Positions 1 to 8,221 of a DNA stretch of 23,072 bases are shown piece after piece. The DNA comes from Clostridiales bacterium UBA6468. Its GTDB lineage: Bacteria; Bacillota; Clostridia; Oscillospirales; Oscillospiraceae. Position 1 is the first letter of the stretch. Every line of letters starts with the position of its first letter. The DNA lies in contig DJNI01000094.1 of NCBI GenBank assembly GCA_002436765.1, positions 11,041-34,112 on the forward strand, read 5' to 3'. The notes beneath the pieces are model-generated. The model was not told where the DNA came from and did no database searches. It saw nothing but the letters and a program-made list of their open reading frames with translations. The position numbers and the translations under genes were made by a program.

Positions 1-104
1 ACCCCTTGCGGGTACATACAGGATTCCCCCGTTTTCGATACCTCGATTGAACGAAAGATCTCTCGCTCACAGCGCTTGCCGAATTGCGCGGTGCTGCCTG
101 AAGC
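1..104. other. Left-edge stretch with no assigned gene
   Basis: This is the stretch downstream of the ArsR-type gene. One plus-strand frame is open from base 1 to a TAG at 109-111 (36 codons), so it could be the tail of a gene cut by the window edge. Another plus-strand frame is also open to about base 123, and the peptide resembles nothing I know, so chance is as likely. I see no hairpin with a U-tract that would end the minus-strand regulator transcript. Confidence 0.3.
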
Positions 105-1025
105 TCAGTAGACAAAGGACATGATAATGTTCTGCTCAAAATCCCCGAACTTTTCGCCGAAAAGATTAAATCCGCCAACAAATTCGGCATCCGGCTTGTT
201 GCCGATCTTTACGGAGATCGGCCGCTGGGAGGAGAAGGTGAAGCTATTTAATGTCACATCGGATGCCGGGACGGAATTGATCGTGCAGCCCTCGTTTGAA
301 ATTTCCAGAGTGACCAGCTTCCCGTATTGGGTGCTGCCGCTGCCCCACCACTCCGGGTTGAGCCTGCCGAGACGGCTTCCGAAATCGCCGGGGGAGCGCC
401 ATGTCCCGCAGTCGATGCCGTTTATCCAGAAGGTGATGTCGGATATCCAGTCTTCCTTATAGTTGAGCGCCTCAGAGCATAGCTCGGCGGTCAGGATCAG
501 CCGCTTCAGGGCTGCCGAATGGGGCAGCTGATAGGGAAACTTATATTCCACATATCCGGCGGCCGACCAGAGAATCTGCGCCTTTGCCCGCTCGGGAAGA
601 TAAAAGGACTCGGGTCGGTCGCCGAATCCTATCTGGGAAAGTTCGGAGGCAAGTCCGCAGCTGGGGGTAACTTCGCAATCGGTAAAGCATCCGATGGGCA
701 TGGAAATGCTGGATACCTTACTGACATTGGGATCGTCCGAGGTCAGCTTGATGATGATCTGATCGTTTTTCCGGCTGCATATCTTCATGGAGCCGCGGCT
801 TCCCGGCTGAAGCTTTGTGTTGATCAGTCCGGCGTTTTCCAGGGAACGGATGTACAAGGCTGCACTGGAAGCCGGAATCTGGAGCTTATCGGCAATTTCG
901 GCGACGTTGAAGCTGTTGTGGTACAGCAGCTTCAGAATCTGAATCCTGGCAGGTGAGGACAGCGCGGCGCCCAGACCGCACAGACGCTCCTCGTCCTCCA
1001 GATTTAATTCAAGAATATTCGCCAT
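105..1025 (-). CDS. ArsR-type winged-helix regulator with large C-terminal putative sugar-sensing domain
   Basis: This 306-residue protein is a probable regulator of the divergent transport and hydrolase operon. Residues about 15-75 form an ArsR-like winged helix (ALSSPARIQILKLL, then the recognition-helix region IPASSAALYIRSLENAGLI). Residues about 105-306 form a second domain far larger than a classic ArsR protein of about 100 residues. It is rich in Trp, Gly and Tyr (WINGIDCGTWRSPGDFGSR, NPEWWGSGSTQYG) and looks like a beta-sandwich that could bind a sugar; that function is inferred. Cys113, Cys117 and Cys123 form a C-X3-C-X5-C cluster. The ATG at 1025 follows AGGAGG at an 8-base spacing. 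ArsR-type proteins with this kind of tail are known beside glycoside hydrolase genes in Firmicutes but are poorly studied. Metal sensing is the alternative. Confidence 0.8.
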   Translation of the reverse strand: MANILELNLEDEERLCGLGAALSSPARIQILKLLYHNSFNVAEIADKLQIPASSAALYIRSLENAGLINTKLQPGSRGSMKICSRKNDQIIIKLTSDDPNVSKVSSISMPIGCFTDCEVTPSCGLASELSQIGFGDRPESFYLPERAKAQILWSAAGYVEYKFPYQLPHSAALKRLILTAELCSEALNYKEDWISDITFWINGIDCGTWRSPGDFGSRLGRLNPEWWGSGSTQYGKLVTLEISNEGCTINSVPASDVTLNSFTFSSQRPISVKIGNKPDAEFVGGFNLFGEKFGDFEQNIIMSFVY

Positions 1026-1054
1026 TTGAAATCCCTCCTGAATCCTTTTGAAAT

Positions 1055-1083
1055 ATCATAACAGAAAAGGCGCGATTTGTCAC
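1055..1083 (-). promoter_or_regulatory. Predicted promoter of the ArsR-type regulator
   Basis: On the minus strand, GTGACA (1083-1078) is followed after 17 bases by TATGAT (1060-1055), preceded by TGT as an extended -10. Transcription would start near 1048, about 20 bases before the ATG. The match to a sigma-A promoter is good, but it rests on sequence alone. Confidence 0.6.
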
Positions 1084-1110
1084 GTTCTAAAATAAGATTT
1101 TTGTTCTAAA
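1084..1110. promoter_or_regulatory. Direct repeat pair GTTCTAAA, candidate regulator site
   Basis: GTTCTAAA occurs at 1084-1091 and again at 1103-1110, 19 bases apart start to start, in the divergent gap. A weaker relative, ATTCTGAAA, follows immediately. The first copy abuts the -35 box of the regulator's own promoter, and the pair lies about 80 bases upstream of the -35 box of the binding-protein operon. That placement suits both autoregulation and activation of the operon. Assignment to the ArsR-type protein is inferred. Confidence 0.45.
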
Positions 1111-1192
1111 TATTCTGAAAGAAAATAATCCAACAAAATTTGTGTTTAAGATTTACAAAAATAAGCACTTTGATAAATAAATTATGGAAATA

Positions 1193-1222
1193 TTGACAAC
1201 AAACTGCCGTTCGTGATATTAT
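1193..1222 (+). promoter_or_regulatory. Strong predicted promoter of the locus 1 transport operon
   Basis: A perfect TTGACA (1193-1198) is followed by an 18-base spacer and TATTAT (1217-1222). TG at 1214-1215 makes TGATATTAT an extended -10. Transcription would start near 1229, leaving a leader of about 65 bases before the ATG at 1294. This is the best sigma-A promoter match I found in the window. Confidence 0.75.
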
Positions 1223-1293
1223 CGAAGTGCGAAGAGAACATGATTTATGTTTGAATCGACAAATTAACAGGATTATTACAGGAGGAAAATGAC

Positions 1294-2679
1294 ATGACAA
1301 AGCGTTTGCTATCCCTGATGCTGGCTCTGGTAATGCTGCTGGGCATTTTTACCGGCTGCTCCGGCAATACGGAACCCACCGCCACCAATGCCCCTGCGGC
1401 AGCGAGCACACCTGCGACGAGCGGCAGCGAAGCCCCCGCCGAGAAGACGAAGATCACCTTCATGGGCTGGGGCACCGATGCCGAGGTCGCCACCTTTACC
1501 GCGATGATCAAGCAGTACGAGGAAGCCTACCCCAATGTGGAAGTGGAGTACATCGTGGTTGCCGACAACGAATTCGACACCAAGCTGCAGACGATGATCG
1601 GCGCAGGCGAGTGCCCCGACGTTTTCTACTGCAATATCGACAAGATGATGAAGTACGCGGCCACCGGCAATCTGCTGGATTTGACGGAGTACTATGAGAA
1701 CAACGAGATCTTCGAGCAGGGCAATGTCTGGGAATGCCTGCTGGATCTGTACCGCTTCGACGGCGAGAACCAGGGCTCCGGCAGCATTTACGCCATGCCC
1801 AAGGACGTCTCCGCTTTCCCCATTTTCTACAATAAGGATCTGTTTGCCGCCGCCGGCGTCACCCCGCCCACCGCCGAGGATCCCTGGGACTGGAACGACT
1901 ATCTGGAAGCCGCAAAGAAGCTGACCTCCGGCGAGGGGGATGAAAAGGTCTATGGCACCGGCTCCTACTCCCTGGAATCCGCCGTATGGTCCAACGGCGC
2001 CGAGTGGGTGGATCCGGAAACCCTGAGCAAGGTGGAAATTACGGATCCCGCCTTCACCGAAGCCCTTCAGTGGTGTGCAGACCTGCACCTGGTTCACGGC
2101 GTCTGCCCCTCTCCCGCAGAGCAGACCGCGCTGAGCGACTATGACCGTTTCAAGCAGGGTAAGCTGGCCATGGTTGGCGCCGGCACCTGGAGCCTGGGCG
2201 ATTTCTGGGCGAACTGCGATTTTGACTGGGACGTTATGCCCTGGCCTGTCAGCCCCAACACCGGCAAGACCGCCATCTGGTTCGGCAGCGCCGGTCTGGC
2301 CGTCTCCGCCACCACCGAGCATCCGCTGGAAGCCTCCAACCTGTGCGCCTTCCTCGCCTTCAACGAGGATGCCCAGAGAACCGCCTACACCAACGGCCAG
2401 GCTGTCCCCACCCTGAAGGATATGGCCTACGGCGAGTACACCGCCTCCGGCCTGAAGCCCGACAGCAAGGAAGTGTTCTGGGATATGTTCGAGCACACCG
2501 CCCGTCTGGCGACCCAGTCCAGAACCTTCAATCAGGAATGGTTCGCCGAGTTCAATTCCAATACCGCCGCCGTTTACAACGGGGAAATGACCGCTGAGGA
2601 ATACTGCAAGTCCATCAATGATACCGTGCAGGCGCTGCTGGACGAGAGCATCGCACAGAAGGCCGAGTACGCTGGCTGA
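1294..2679 (+). CDS. CUT1 ABC transporter sugar-binding lipoprotein (locus 1)
   Basis: This is the extracellular solute-binding subunit (family 1 SBP) of an oligosaccharide ABC importer, 461 residues. The N-terminus is a lipoprotein signal peptide with lipobox LGIFTGC, so Cys22 would be lipidated. A low-complexity Thr/Ala/Pro/Ser linker (about residues 23-50) then leads to the mature fold, beginning KITFMGWGTDAEVATF. GECPDVFYCN and the aromatic-rich C-terminal half are typical of the family. The ATG follows AGGAGG at an 8-base spacing. It is the first gene of the operon and is followed by two permeases and three carbohydrate-active enzymes. The ligand is probably a hemicellulose oligosaccharide, judged only from those enzymes. 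A strong hairpin after the stop probably favours this gene's expression over the permeases. Confidence 0.93.
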   Translation: MTKRLLSLMLALVMLLGIFTGCSGNTEPTATNAPAAASTPATSGSEAPAEKTKITFMGWGTDAEVATFTAMIKQYEEAYPNVEVEYIVVADNEFDTKLQTMIGAGECPDVFYCNIDKMMKYAATGNLLDLTEYYENNEIFEQGNVWECLLDLYRFDGENQGSGSIYAMPKDVSAFPIFYNKDLFAAAGVTPPTAEDPWDWNDYLEAAKKLTSGEGDEKVYGTGSYSLESAVWSNGAEWVDPETLSKVEITDPAFTEALQWCADLHLVHGVCPSPAEQTALSDYDRFKQGKLAMVGAGTWSLGDFWANCDFDWDVMPWPVSPNTGKTAIWFGSAGLAVSATTEHPLEASNLCAFLAFNEDAQRTAYTNGQAVPTLKDMAYGEYTASGLKPDSKEVFWDMFEHTARLATQSRTFNQEWFAEFNSNTAAVYNGEMTAEEYCKSINDTVQALLDESIAQKAEYAG

Positions 2680-2693
2680 TACGTTGTTTTTCG

Positions 2694-2724
2694 ATTGCCG
2701 GCAGACATGACGTCTGCCGGCAAT
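2694..2724 (+). promoter_or_regulatory. Intercistronic hairpin after the binding-protein gene
   Basis: A perfect 13-bp stem (ATTGCCGGCAGAC paired with 2712-2724) with a 5-base loop starts 14 bases after the binding-protein stop. No U-tract follows, so it is not a standard terminator. It more likely protects the 3' end of the upstream message or causes partial termination, as described for the malE-malF gap in enterobacteria. Confidence 0.75.
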
Positions 2725-2755
2725 TGCCCGATTGTCTCCGAAGGGAGGGCTCCTT

Positions 2756-3649
2756 ATGAAAAAGAGAAGTAAGCTGAAACGGAAGGAAGGCATTGCGGGG
2801 CTGCTGATGGTCACGCCGTCGCTTGTTTATTTCTTCGTGTTTTTCCTGATCCCGCTGGCGATCTGCGTCTATGCCGGCTTCACAAACTGGAATATTCTGT
2901 CCGTCAAGCGCACGGTTGTCGGACTTCGGAATTTTGATAAAATGTTCGCCGACGTCAAATTCTGGACGGCGCTGAAAAACACCCTGTACATGCTCATCCC
3001 GATCCCGATTTATACCGCATTCGCGCTGGGATTTGCCTATTGCTGCCACAAGAAGATCCTCGGGGAAAAGGCATTCCGGGTGGTGTATTATCTGCCCTTT
3101 ATTTCTTCTGTTGTGGCGCTGGTGCTGATCTGGAAATGGCTGTTTAATTCTCAGTATGGTCTGATCAATCAGTTTCTCGCACTGTTCGGCGCGGCGGGGC
3201 CGGACTGGCTGGGGGATCCCAAGTGGACAAGGCGAATGATCGTGATCATGATCTCCTGGAAAATGATCGGCATTATTTCCATCTATTACATAGCGGCGCT
3301 GAAGAATGTGCCGAAGGAATTCTATGAGGCGGCGTCCATTGACGGGGCTTCCTCCTGGCATCAGTTCCGCACCATCACCCTGCCCATGCTGACGCCGACG
3401 ACGTTCTATATTGTGGTTATGGGCATGATCGGTTCCCTTCAGACCTTTGTGGAGGTGCAGCTGTTTGCGCCGGACGGCGGACGCGGGTACGGCGTTGGGA
3501 CGATCGTCTTTTATATCTGGCAGAAAGCCTTTGAGAGCAGCCAGATGGGGTATGCCTGCGCGGTTGCCGGTATTTTCGGCCTGATGATCATGCTGCTGAC
3601 GGTGATGCAGTTTGCGTTGTCCAGGAAATGGGTTTACGGAGGTGAATGA
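2756..3649 (+). CDS. CUT1 ABC transporter permease, MalF/UgpA-like (locus 1)
   Basis: This 297-residue membrane protein is one half of the import channel. It has a basic N-terminus, a first membrane segment at about residues 14-41 and further hydrophobic segments to about residue 288, consistent with six helices. The EAA loop that contacts the ATPase is clear at about 190-213 (EAASIDGASSWHQFRTITLP). The frame is open further upstream, but the ATG at 2756 is preceded by GGGAGG at a good spacing, so I start there. It sits between the binding protein and the second permease, one base before the latter's start. No ATPase gene is nearby, so it probably uses a shared MsmK-type subunit encoded elsewhere. 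Confidence 0.92.
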   Translation: MKKRSKLKRKEGIAGLLMVTPSLVYFFVFFLIPLAICVYAGFTNWNILSVKRTVVGLRNFDKMFADVKFWTALKNTLYMLIPIPIYTAFALGFAYCCHKKILGEKAFRVVYYLPFISSVVALVLIWKWLFNSQYGLINQFLALFGAAGPDWLGDPKWTRRMIVIMISWKMIGIISIYYIAALKNVPKEFYEAASIDGASSWHQFRTITLPMLTPTTFYIVVMGMIGSLQTFVEVQLFAPDGGRGYGVGTIVFYIWQKAFESSQMGYACAVAGIFGLMIMLLTVMQFALSRKWVYGGE

Positions 3650-3650
3650 T

Positions 3651-4487
3651 ATGAACAGGAAAACTTCCCCCGGTCGGGTCATTACATTTCTGATTCTTCT
3701 GGCAGGCGCCTGCACCATGATCCTGCCCTTTGCCTGGATGCTGGTAACGTCCCTGAAGGAAGCCAACCTCGTGTATACCATTCCGCCCCAGTGGATTCCC
3801 AAGCCCGTTGACTGGAAGAACTATGTGGATGTCTGGCGTGCGGCGAACCTGGTTACCGGCATCAAAAACAGCGCGATCATCAGCCTGACCGTGCTGGCGC
3901 TCAGCACGCTGACCACCAGCATGGCGGCCTTTGCCTTCGCAAAGCTGGATTTTCCCGGGAAGAATGTTATCTTCCTGATGCTCCTGGCGACCATGATGGT
4001 GCCCGGCGTGGTGCTGCTGGTGCCTCAGTTTGTCATGTATTCCAGGATCAAGTGGATCGACACTCTGCTTCCCATGATCGTTCCGGCGTCCCTGTGCAAT
4101 ATCAACAACATATTCTTCCTGCGGCAGTTCATGATCGGGCTGCCCTCCGGTTATCTGGATGCCGCCAAGATCGACGGGTGCAGCTACTTCGGCGCGTACC
4201 GGAGGATATTCTTACCCCTGTGCAAGCCCGCCATCATCTCCAACGCGATCATGCTGTTCATGGCGACCTGGAACGACTATTTTGGCCCCATGATCTTTAC
4301 CCACAGCGAGAGCCGACAGACGATTCAGGTGGCCATTGCCATGCTCAGCTCCCATTATGAGCAGCAGACGGATATCCCGCTGGTGATGTGCGCGTCGCTG
4401 ATTGCCCTCCTGCCGGTTCTGATTCTGTTCATTACCTGCCAGAAATACTTTACGGATTCCTTTGTGATGAGCGGAATCAAGGGGTGA
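3651..4487 (+). CDS. CUT1 ABC transporter permease, MalG/UgpE-like (locus 1)
   Basis: This 278-residue partner permease has about six hydrophobic segments, the first at about residues 8-33. The EAA loop is at about 169-193 (DAAKIDGCSYFGAYRRIFLP). The ATWNDYFGPMIF segment after it is typical of MalG-type permeases. The ATG at 3651 lies one base after the stop of the first permease, and its ribosome site (GGAGGTGA) is inside the end of that gene, which suggests translational coupling. An upstream in-frame start at 3612 lacks such a site. The gene ends four bases before the GH43 start. Together with the first permease it forms the membrane pore of the locus 1 importer. Confidence 0.92.
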   Translation: MNRKTSPGRVITFLILLAGACTMILPFAWMLVTSLKEANLVYTIPPQWIPKPVDWKNYVDVWRAANLVTGIKNSAIISLTVLALSTLTTSMAAFAFAKLDFPGKNVIFLMLLATMMVPGVVLLVPQFVMYSRIKWIDTLLPMIVPASLCNINNIFFLRQFMIGLPSGYLDAAKIDGCSYFGAYRRIFLPLCKPAIISNAIMLFMATWNDYFGPMIFTHSESRQTIQVAIAMLSSHYEQQTDIPLVMCASLIALLPVLILFITCQKYFTDSFVMSGIKG

Positions 4488-4491
4488 GCCT

Positions 4492-6531
4492 ATGAATACC
4501 TACTGCAACCCCATCAAAAGGCACGGCGATTTTGCGGACCCTTTTGTCCTGCGGTATAACGGAAAATACTATCTTTACGCAACGAACCCGGACGTCCGGT
4601 GCTGGAGCTCCGACGATCTGGTAAACTGGAAGCCGGAAGGGGCGACGGTGCCGGAGGAGGAGTTTCCCGGCCTGGTTCCCTTTGCGCCGGAGGTCGTGCG
4701 GTGGAACGGCGCGTTTTATATGTACACGTCCCCCCACGGCTTCGGCCACTACGTGCTGAAAAGCGACAGCCCCACCGGCCCGTTCCGGAAAATCACCGGA
4801 AACATCGGCCGCACCATCGACTTCTCCGTCTTTATCGACGACGACGGCCGGTGGTATGCCTACCGGGCGGACGACCGGGGGATTGTGGGCTGCAAAATGG
4901 ATTCCCCGACGGAATTTGGGGAGGAGGTCCTGATCGGCGCTTACCTGCACGGCTGGACGGAGGGACCCTTTGTTGTCAAAAAGGACGGGAAATACCACCT
5001 GACCTACACCGGCAACCATTTCCTGTCCAAGGGATACCGGATCAACGCGGCGGTTGCGGACAGCCCGCTGGGGCCTTACCGGGACGACCCGTACAATCCC
5101 GTGATTGTCCGCACGGAAGGGAATGTGGTCGGCCTGGGGCATAGCTGCACGGTGCTGGGGCCCGATCTGCACACCCATTATATCGTGTATCACAACCTGA
5201 ATCCGGATAAGACCCGGGATCTGAACATCGACCCTGTGGTATTTACCCAGGAGCGGGCGTACATTCTCGGCCCGACCGCCACGCCCAGGCCGGTGCCTGC
5301 ACTGCCGCAATGGCGGCGTCTGCGGCCTGCGCCGCAATCCGTACATCGCGCATTTGCCGAAGACGTGACCCTTCCGGAGGCAGGCGCGGCGGAATTTCAT
5401 ATGGCTGCCGGTGAGGGGATCGCCCGATACGGCATTTCTTTTACCGGGGCGGACGATATCCGGCTGGAGCTTGACAGGGCGGAAAACACGATTTCCGTCA
5501 AGAACAGGCTGGGCTTGGTCGTCCGTGAGAAGCTGCTGAAAGATTATGATCACGAAGCGCTCCACTGCATCCGCGTGGAATACGGCGGCGGATTGTCGGT
5601 CTATATGGACAATCTGCTGCGGCTGAAGGCCAATGTATCCCTTGGCGGCTGCGGGGCTTCCTATTATGCGGACGGCCAATTCGCCATCGGGTCTGCCGCT
5701 GCCCATTCCGCAGACAAAGAGACGCTGCACTATCCGGTGCCCTGCCTCGCGCCGGGCAGCCGTGAAATCTGCTTTGACGTCACGACCCGGGGAACCTACC
5801 AGCTCCTTGCGCTGGAATGCAAAGCCTGCGGGGAAGCAATCCGGGTGGACGGCAATGTCCTGCCGCCCGACTGCGTGGATCGGGAAAGCGATCTGGCATT
5901 TTACCGGTGCGATCTGACTGCCGATAGCCACACGCTGCAAATGAACGCCGAAACGGTCGCCATTGCTCCCTATTATGGCAGCGGATGTGATGCTGTTTCC
6001 GTTCGGAATATCGGCCCCTATGACAAAGTCTGCGGCAGGGAAAAATGGAGCAACGGGAATATTTCCGCGGATTTGACCGTCGCGGACTGCGGCGAGGGCT
6101 GGCAGGCGGGTGTGATTTTCCGGGCGGAGCATCTGGCCGACGGGGGAGAGGGCGGCGACAAACGGCTTGGCACCAACTTCTTTGTAGGCTACAGAGTCTG
6201 CGTTTCCGAAGACCGGCTCCGGCTGTGGAAGCACCGCTATGACGAAACGCTGCTGGGGGAAATCCCCTACGACGGCGGCAGCCATGTCAGCTTGCAGATC
6301 ATTGCCGCAGGAAATATGATCTCTCTGCGGATGAACGGCAAAGTGATCCTGGAATATCGGGACAGAAGGCCGATCCTGTACGGATATGTGGGATTCCACG
6401 CAAGAAACTGTATCATAACCAGCGGGACGATCGCGCCGTTCCGGCCGGCGGTTCCTGAAGAAAATGGAGGAGGCTCTTATGACGAGAGTACCGAGAAGCG
6501 AATACCCCCGCCCGAATTTCAGACGGGATAA
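4492..6531 (+). CDS. Glycoside hydrolase family 43 enzyme with C-terminal beta-sandwich domains
   Basis: This 679-residue probable beta-xylosidase or alpha-L-arabinofuranosidase trims imported hemicellulose oligosaccharides. There is no signal peptide, so it acts in the cytoplasm. The five-bladed propeller occupies about residues 5-285. The GH43 triad is visible: base Asp16 in FADPF, pKa-tuning Asp110 in TIDFSVFIDDDG and acid Glu157 in TEGPF. APEVV at 65-69 is also typical. About residues 290-480 and 500-655 look like two lectin-type beta-sandwiches, the second (NGNISADLTV, GTNFFVGYRV, YGYVGFHARN) resembling LamG or CBM66 folds. The start follows the permease by four bases. The last 53 bases overlap the GH2 gene. 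Exact specificity cannot be read from the sequence. Confidence 0.9.
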   Translation: MNTYCNPIKRHGDFADPFVLRYNGKYYLYATNPDVRCWSSDDLVNWKPEGATVPEEEFPGLVPFAPEVVRWNGAFYMYTSPHGFGHYVLKSDSPTGPFRKITGNIGRTIDFSVFIDDDGRWYAYRADDRGIVGCKMDSPTEFGEEVLIGAYLHGWTEGPFVVKKDGKYHLTYTGNHFLSKGYRINAAVADSPLGPYRDDPYNPVIVRTEGNVVGLGHSCTVLGPDLHTHYIVYHNLNPDKTRDLNIDPVVFTQERAYILGPTATPRPVPALPQWRRLRPAPQSVHRAFAEDVTLPEAGAAEFHMAAGEGIARYGISFTGADDIRLELDRAENTISVKNRLGLVVREKLLKDYDHEALHCIRVEYGGGLSVYMDNLLRLKANVSLGGCGASYYADGQFAIGSAAAHSADKETLHYPVPCLAPGSREICFDVTTRGTYQLLALECKACGEAIRVDGNVLPPDCVDRESDLAFYRCDLTADSHTLQMNAETVAIAPYYGSGCDAVSVRNIGPYDKVCGREKWSNGNISADLTVADCGEGWQAGVIFRAEHLADGGEGGDKRLGTNFFVGYRVCVSEDRLRLWKHRYDETLLGEIPYDGGSHVSLQIIAAGNMISLRMNGKVILEYRDRRPILYGYVGFHARNCIITSGTIAPFRPAVPEENGGGSYDESTEKRIPPPEFQTG

Positions 6532-8212
6532 CTGGCTTTGCCTGAACGGCGAATGGGATTTCTCCATCGGTGAGAAGACGCTTGACCGAAAGATCATTGT
6601 CCCCTACGCCTGCGAGACCGCACTGTCCGGGATCGAGGATAAGGGCTTCCACAAAACGGTATGGTACCGCAGGACGTTCACCCTCCCCGGCGAAATGGGG
6701 GGAAAGAACATTCTTCTGCATTTCGGCGCGGTGGATTATCGGTGTGACGTGTGGGTAAACGGTCAATACATCCGCAGCCACACCGGCGGGCAGACCGGCT
6801 TTGCGGCGGACATTACGGATGCGGTCGATCAGACGGGCGATAACGTCATTGAAGTGAAGGCGGAAGACGATTACCGGGATCTGGAGATGCCCCGGGGCAA
6901 GCAGTTCTGGGAATTAAATTCCAGAAGCATCTTCTACTCCCGGACGACCGGAATCTGGCAGACGGTCTGGCTTGAGGCGGTGGAGCCCCTTTATCTGGTC
7001 GGCTGCCATATCACCCCCGAATTTGACCGGCGGGCGGTCCGATTTGAATATCAGCTGAGTGAGATCGCAAAGAAGATTGCGTTTGACATTTCCTTCCAGG
7101 GCACGGCTGCGGCGAATCTCACGGTCGCGCCCCAAAGCTGCAAGGGCAGCGTGACCATTGGGCTGGATCAGACCGGATTGCAGGCGTGGAATTTCCAGGA
7201 GGATCTGGCGTGGACGCCGGAAAATCCCCGCCTGTTTGACGCGAAAATCACGGTCTATGGGGAAAACGGAACCACGGACCGCGTGGATACCTATTTCGGT
7301 ATGCGCAAGGTCAGCATCGAAAACGGCCGGTTTCTGCTGAATAACCGCGAGTACTACCAGAAGCTGGTTCTGGATCAGGGCTATTGGGAGCAGTCTCTTC
7401 TGACAGCGCCCAGCGATGAGGATTTCATCAAGGATATCCGGCTGACCAAGGCCATGGGCTTCAACGGTGTGCGCAAGCACCAGAAGGTGGAAGACCCCCG
7501 GTATCTTTACCACGCCGACCGTCTCGGCCTGCTGGTCTGGGGGGAGATCGGCGCCGCGTATGTGTATTCCAGGGAATACGCCCACCGGATCTATTCCGAG
7601 TGGATGGAAGCGGTGGAGCGGGACTACAACCATCCCTGCATCGTGGCATGGACGCCGTTGAATGAATCCTGGGGCGTTCCGGAAATCAAGGTTGACAGGC
7701 AGCAGCAGGCGCACTGCAACGCCCTGATGTACATGACAAAATCCGTTGACGATACCCGCGTTGTGATGGATAATGACGGCTGGGAGCATACCTGCGGCGA
7801 TCTTTTGACGATCCACGATTATTCCCCCTCCGGGGAAAAGCTGAGGAAGCACTTTGAGAGCATGGAATCCGTCCTGACCATGACGCCCGGCGGCAGGAGC
7901 CTGTTTGCCGACGGGTACGGTTACCGGGGACAGCCCATCCTGGTCACGGAATTTGGCGGCGTGAAATACGCGCCGGAATCCGACCTGGCACGCTCCTGGG
8001 GGTACTGCGAGGAAAATGACCTTGGCGCATACACGAGGAAATACGCGGAGCTGACCCGGGCAATCCTGGATTCTCCTCTGATTCAGGGGTACTGCTATAC
8101 CCAGCTGACCGATGTGGAAAATGAGGAAAACGGTCTGCTGACGTACCACAGGGATATCAAGATTCCTTTGGACACGATCCGTAAAATCAACGAAGGAACC
8201 TGGGAAGGTTAA
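6479..8212 (+). CDS. Glycoside hydrolase family 2 enzyme
   Basis: This 577-residue cytoplasmic exo-glycosidase has no signal peptide. The domain order is the GH2 one: an N-terminal sugar-binding jelly roll (about residues 15-168, with LNGEWDFSI and FGAVDYRCDVWVNG), an immunoglobulin-like domain (about 175-280) and a TIM barrel (about 285-577). The acid/base is Glu396 in TPLNESWG and the nucleophile is Glu491 in LVTEFGG, so the protein looks active. It is short beside classic beta-galactosidases and lacks their C-terminal domains. I chose ATG 6479 because GGAGGAGG precedes it; an in-frame ATG at 6464 lies upstream of that site. Beta-galactosidase, beta-glucuronidase and alpha-L-arabinosidase activities all occur in GH2, so the substrate is open. 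Its neighbours suggest a hemicellulose side chain. Confidence 0.9.
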   Translation: MTRVPRSEYPRPNFRRDNWLCLNGEWDFSIGEKTLDRKIIVPYACETALSGIEDKGFHKTVWYRRTFTLPGEMGGKNILLHFGAVDYRCDVWVNGQYIRSHTGGQTGFAADITDAVDQTGDNVIEVKAEDDYRDLEMPRGKQFWELNSRSIFYSRTTGIWQTVWLEAVEPLYLVGCHITPEFDRRAVRFEYQLSEIAKKIAFDISFQGTAAANLTVAPQSCKGSVTIGLDQTGLQAWNFQEDLAWTPENPRLFDAKITVYGENGTTDRVDTYFGMRKVSIENGRFLLNNREYYQKLVLDQGYWEQSLLTAPSDEDFIKDIRLTKAMGFNGVRKHQKVEDPRYLYHADRLGLLVWGEIGAAYVYSREYAHRIYSEWMEAVERDYNHPCIVAWTPLNESWGVPEIKVDRQQQAHCNALMYMTKSVDDTRVVMDNDGWEHTCGDLLTIHDYSPSGEKLRKHFESMESVLTMTPGGRSLFADGYGYRGQPILVTEFGGVKYAPESDLARSWGYCEENDLGAYTRKYAELTRAILDSPLIQGYCYTQLTDVENEENGLLTYHRDIKIPLDTIRKINEGTWEG

Positions 8213-8221
8213 AGCGATACG

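Noticed and set aside
1131..1147. AACAAAATTTGTGTT as an operator in the locus 1 divergent gap
   Set aside because: It is a short AT-rich near-palindrome likely by chance in an AT-rich gap. The GTTCTAAA pair is the stronger candidate.
4477..6597. A 706-codon minus-strand open frame opposite the GH43 gene
   Set aside because: The plus strand encodes an intact GH43 enzyme with all catalytic motifs. The antisense product has no motif and no ribosome site I can support.
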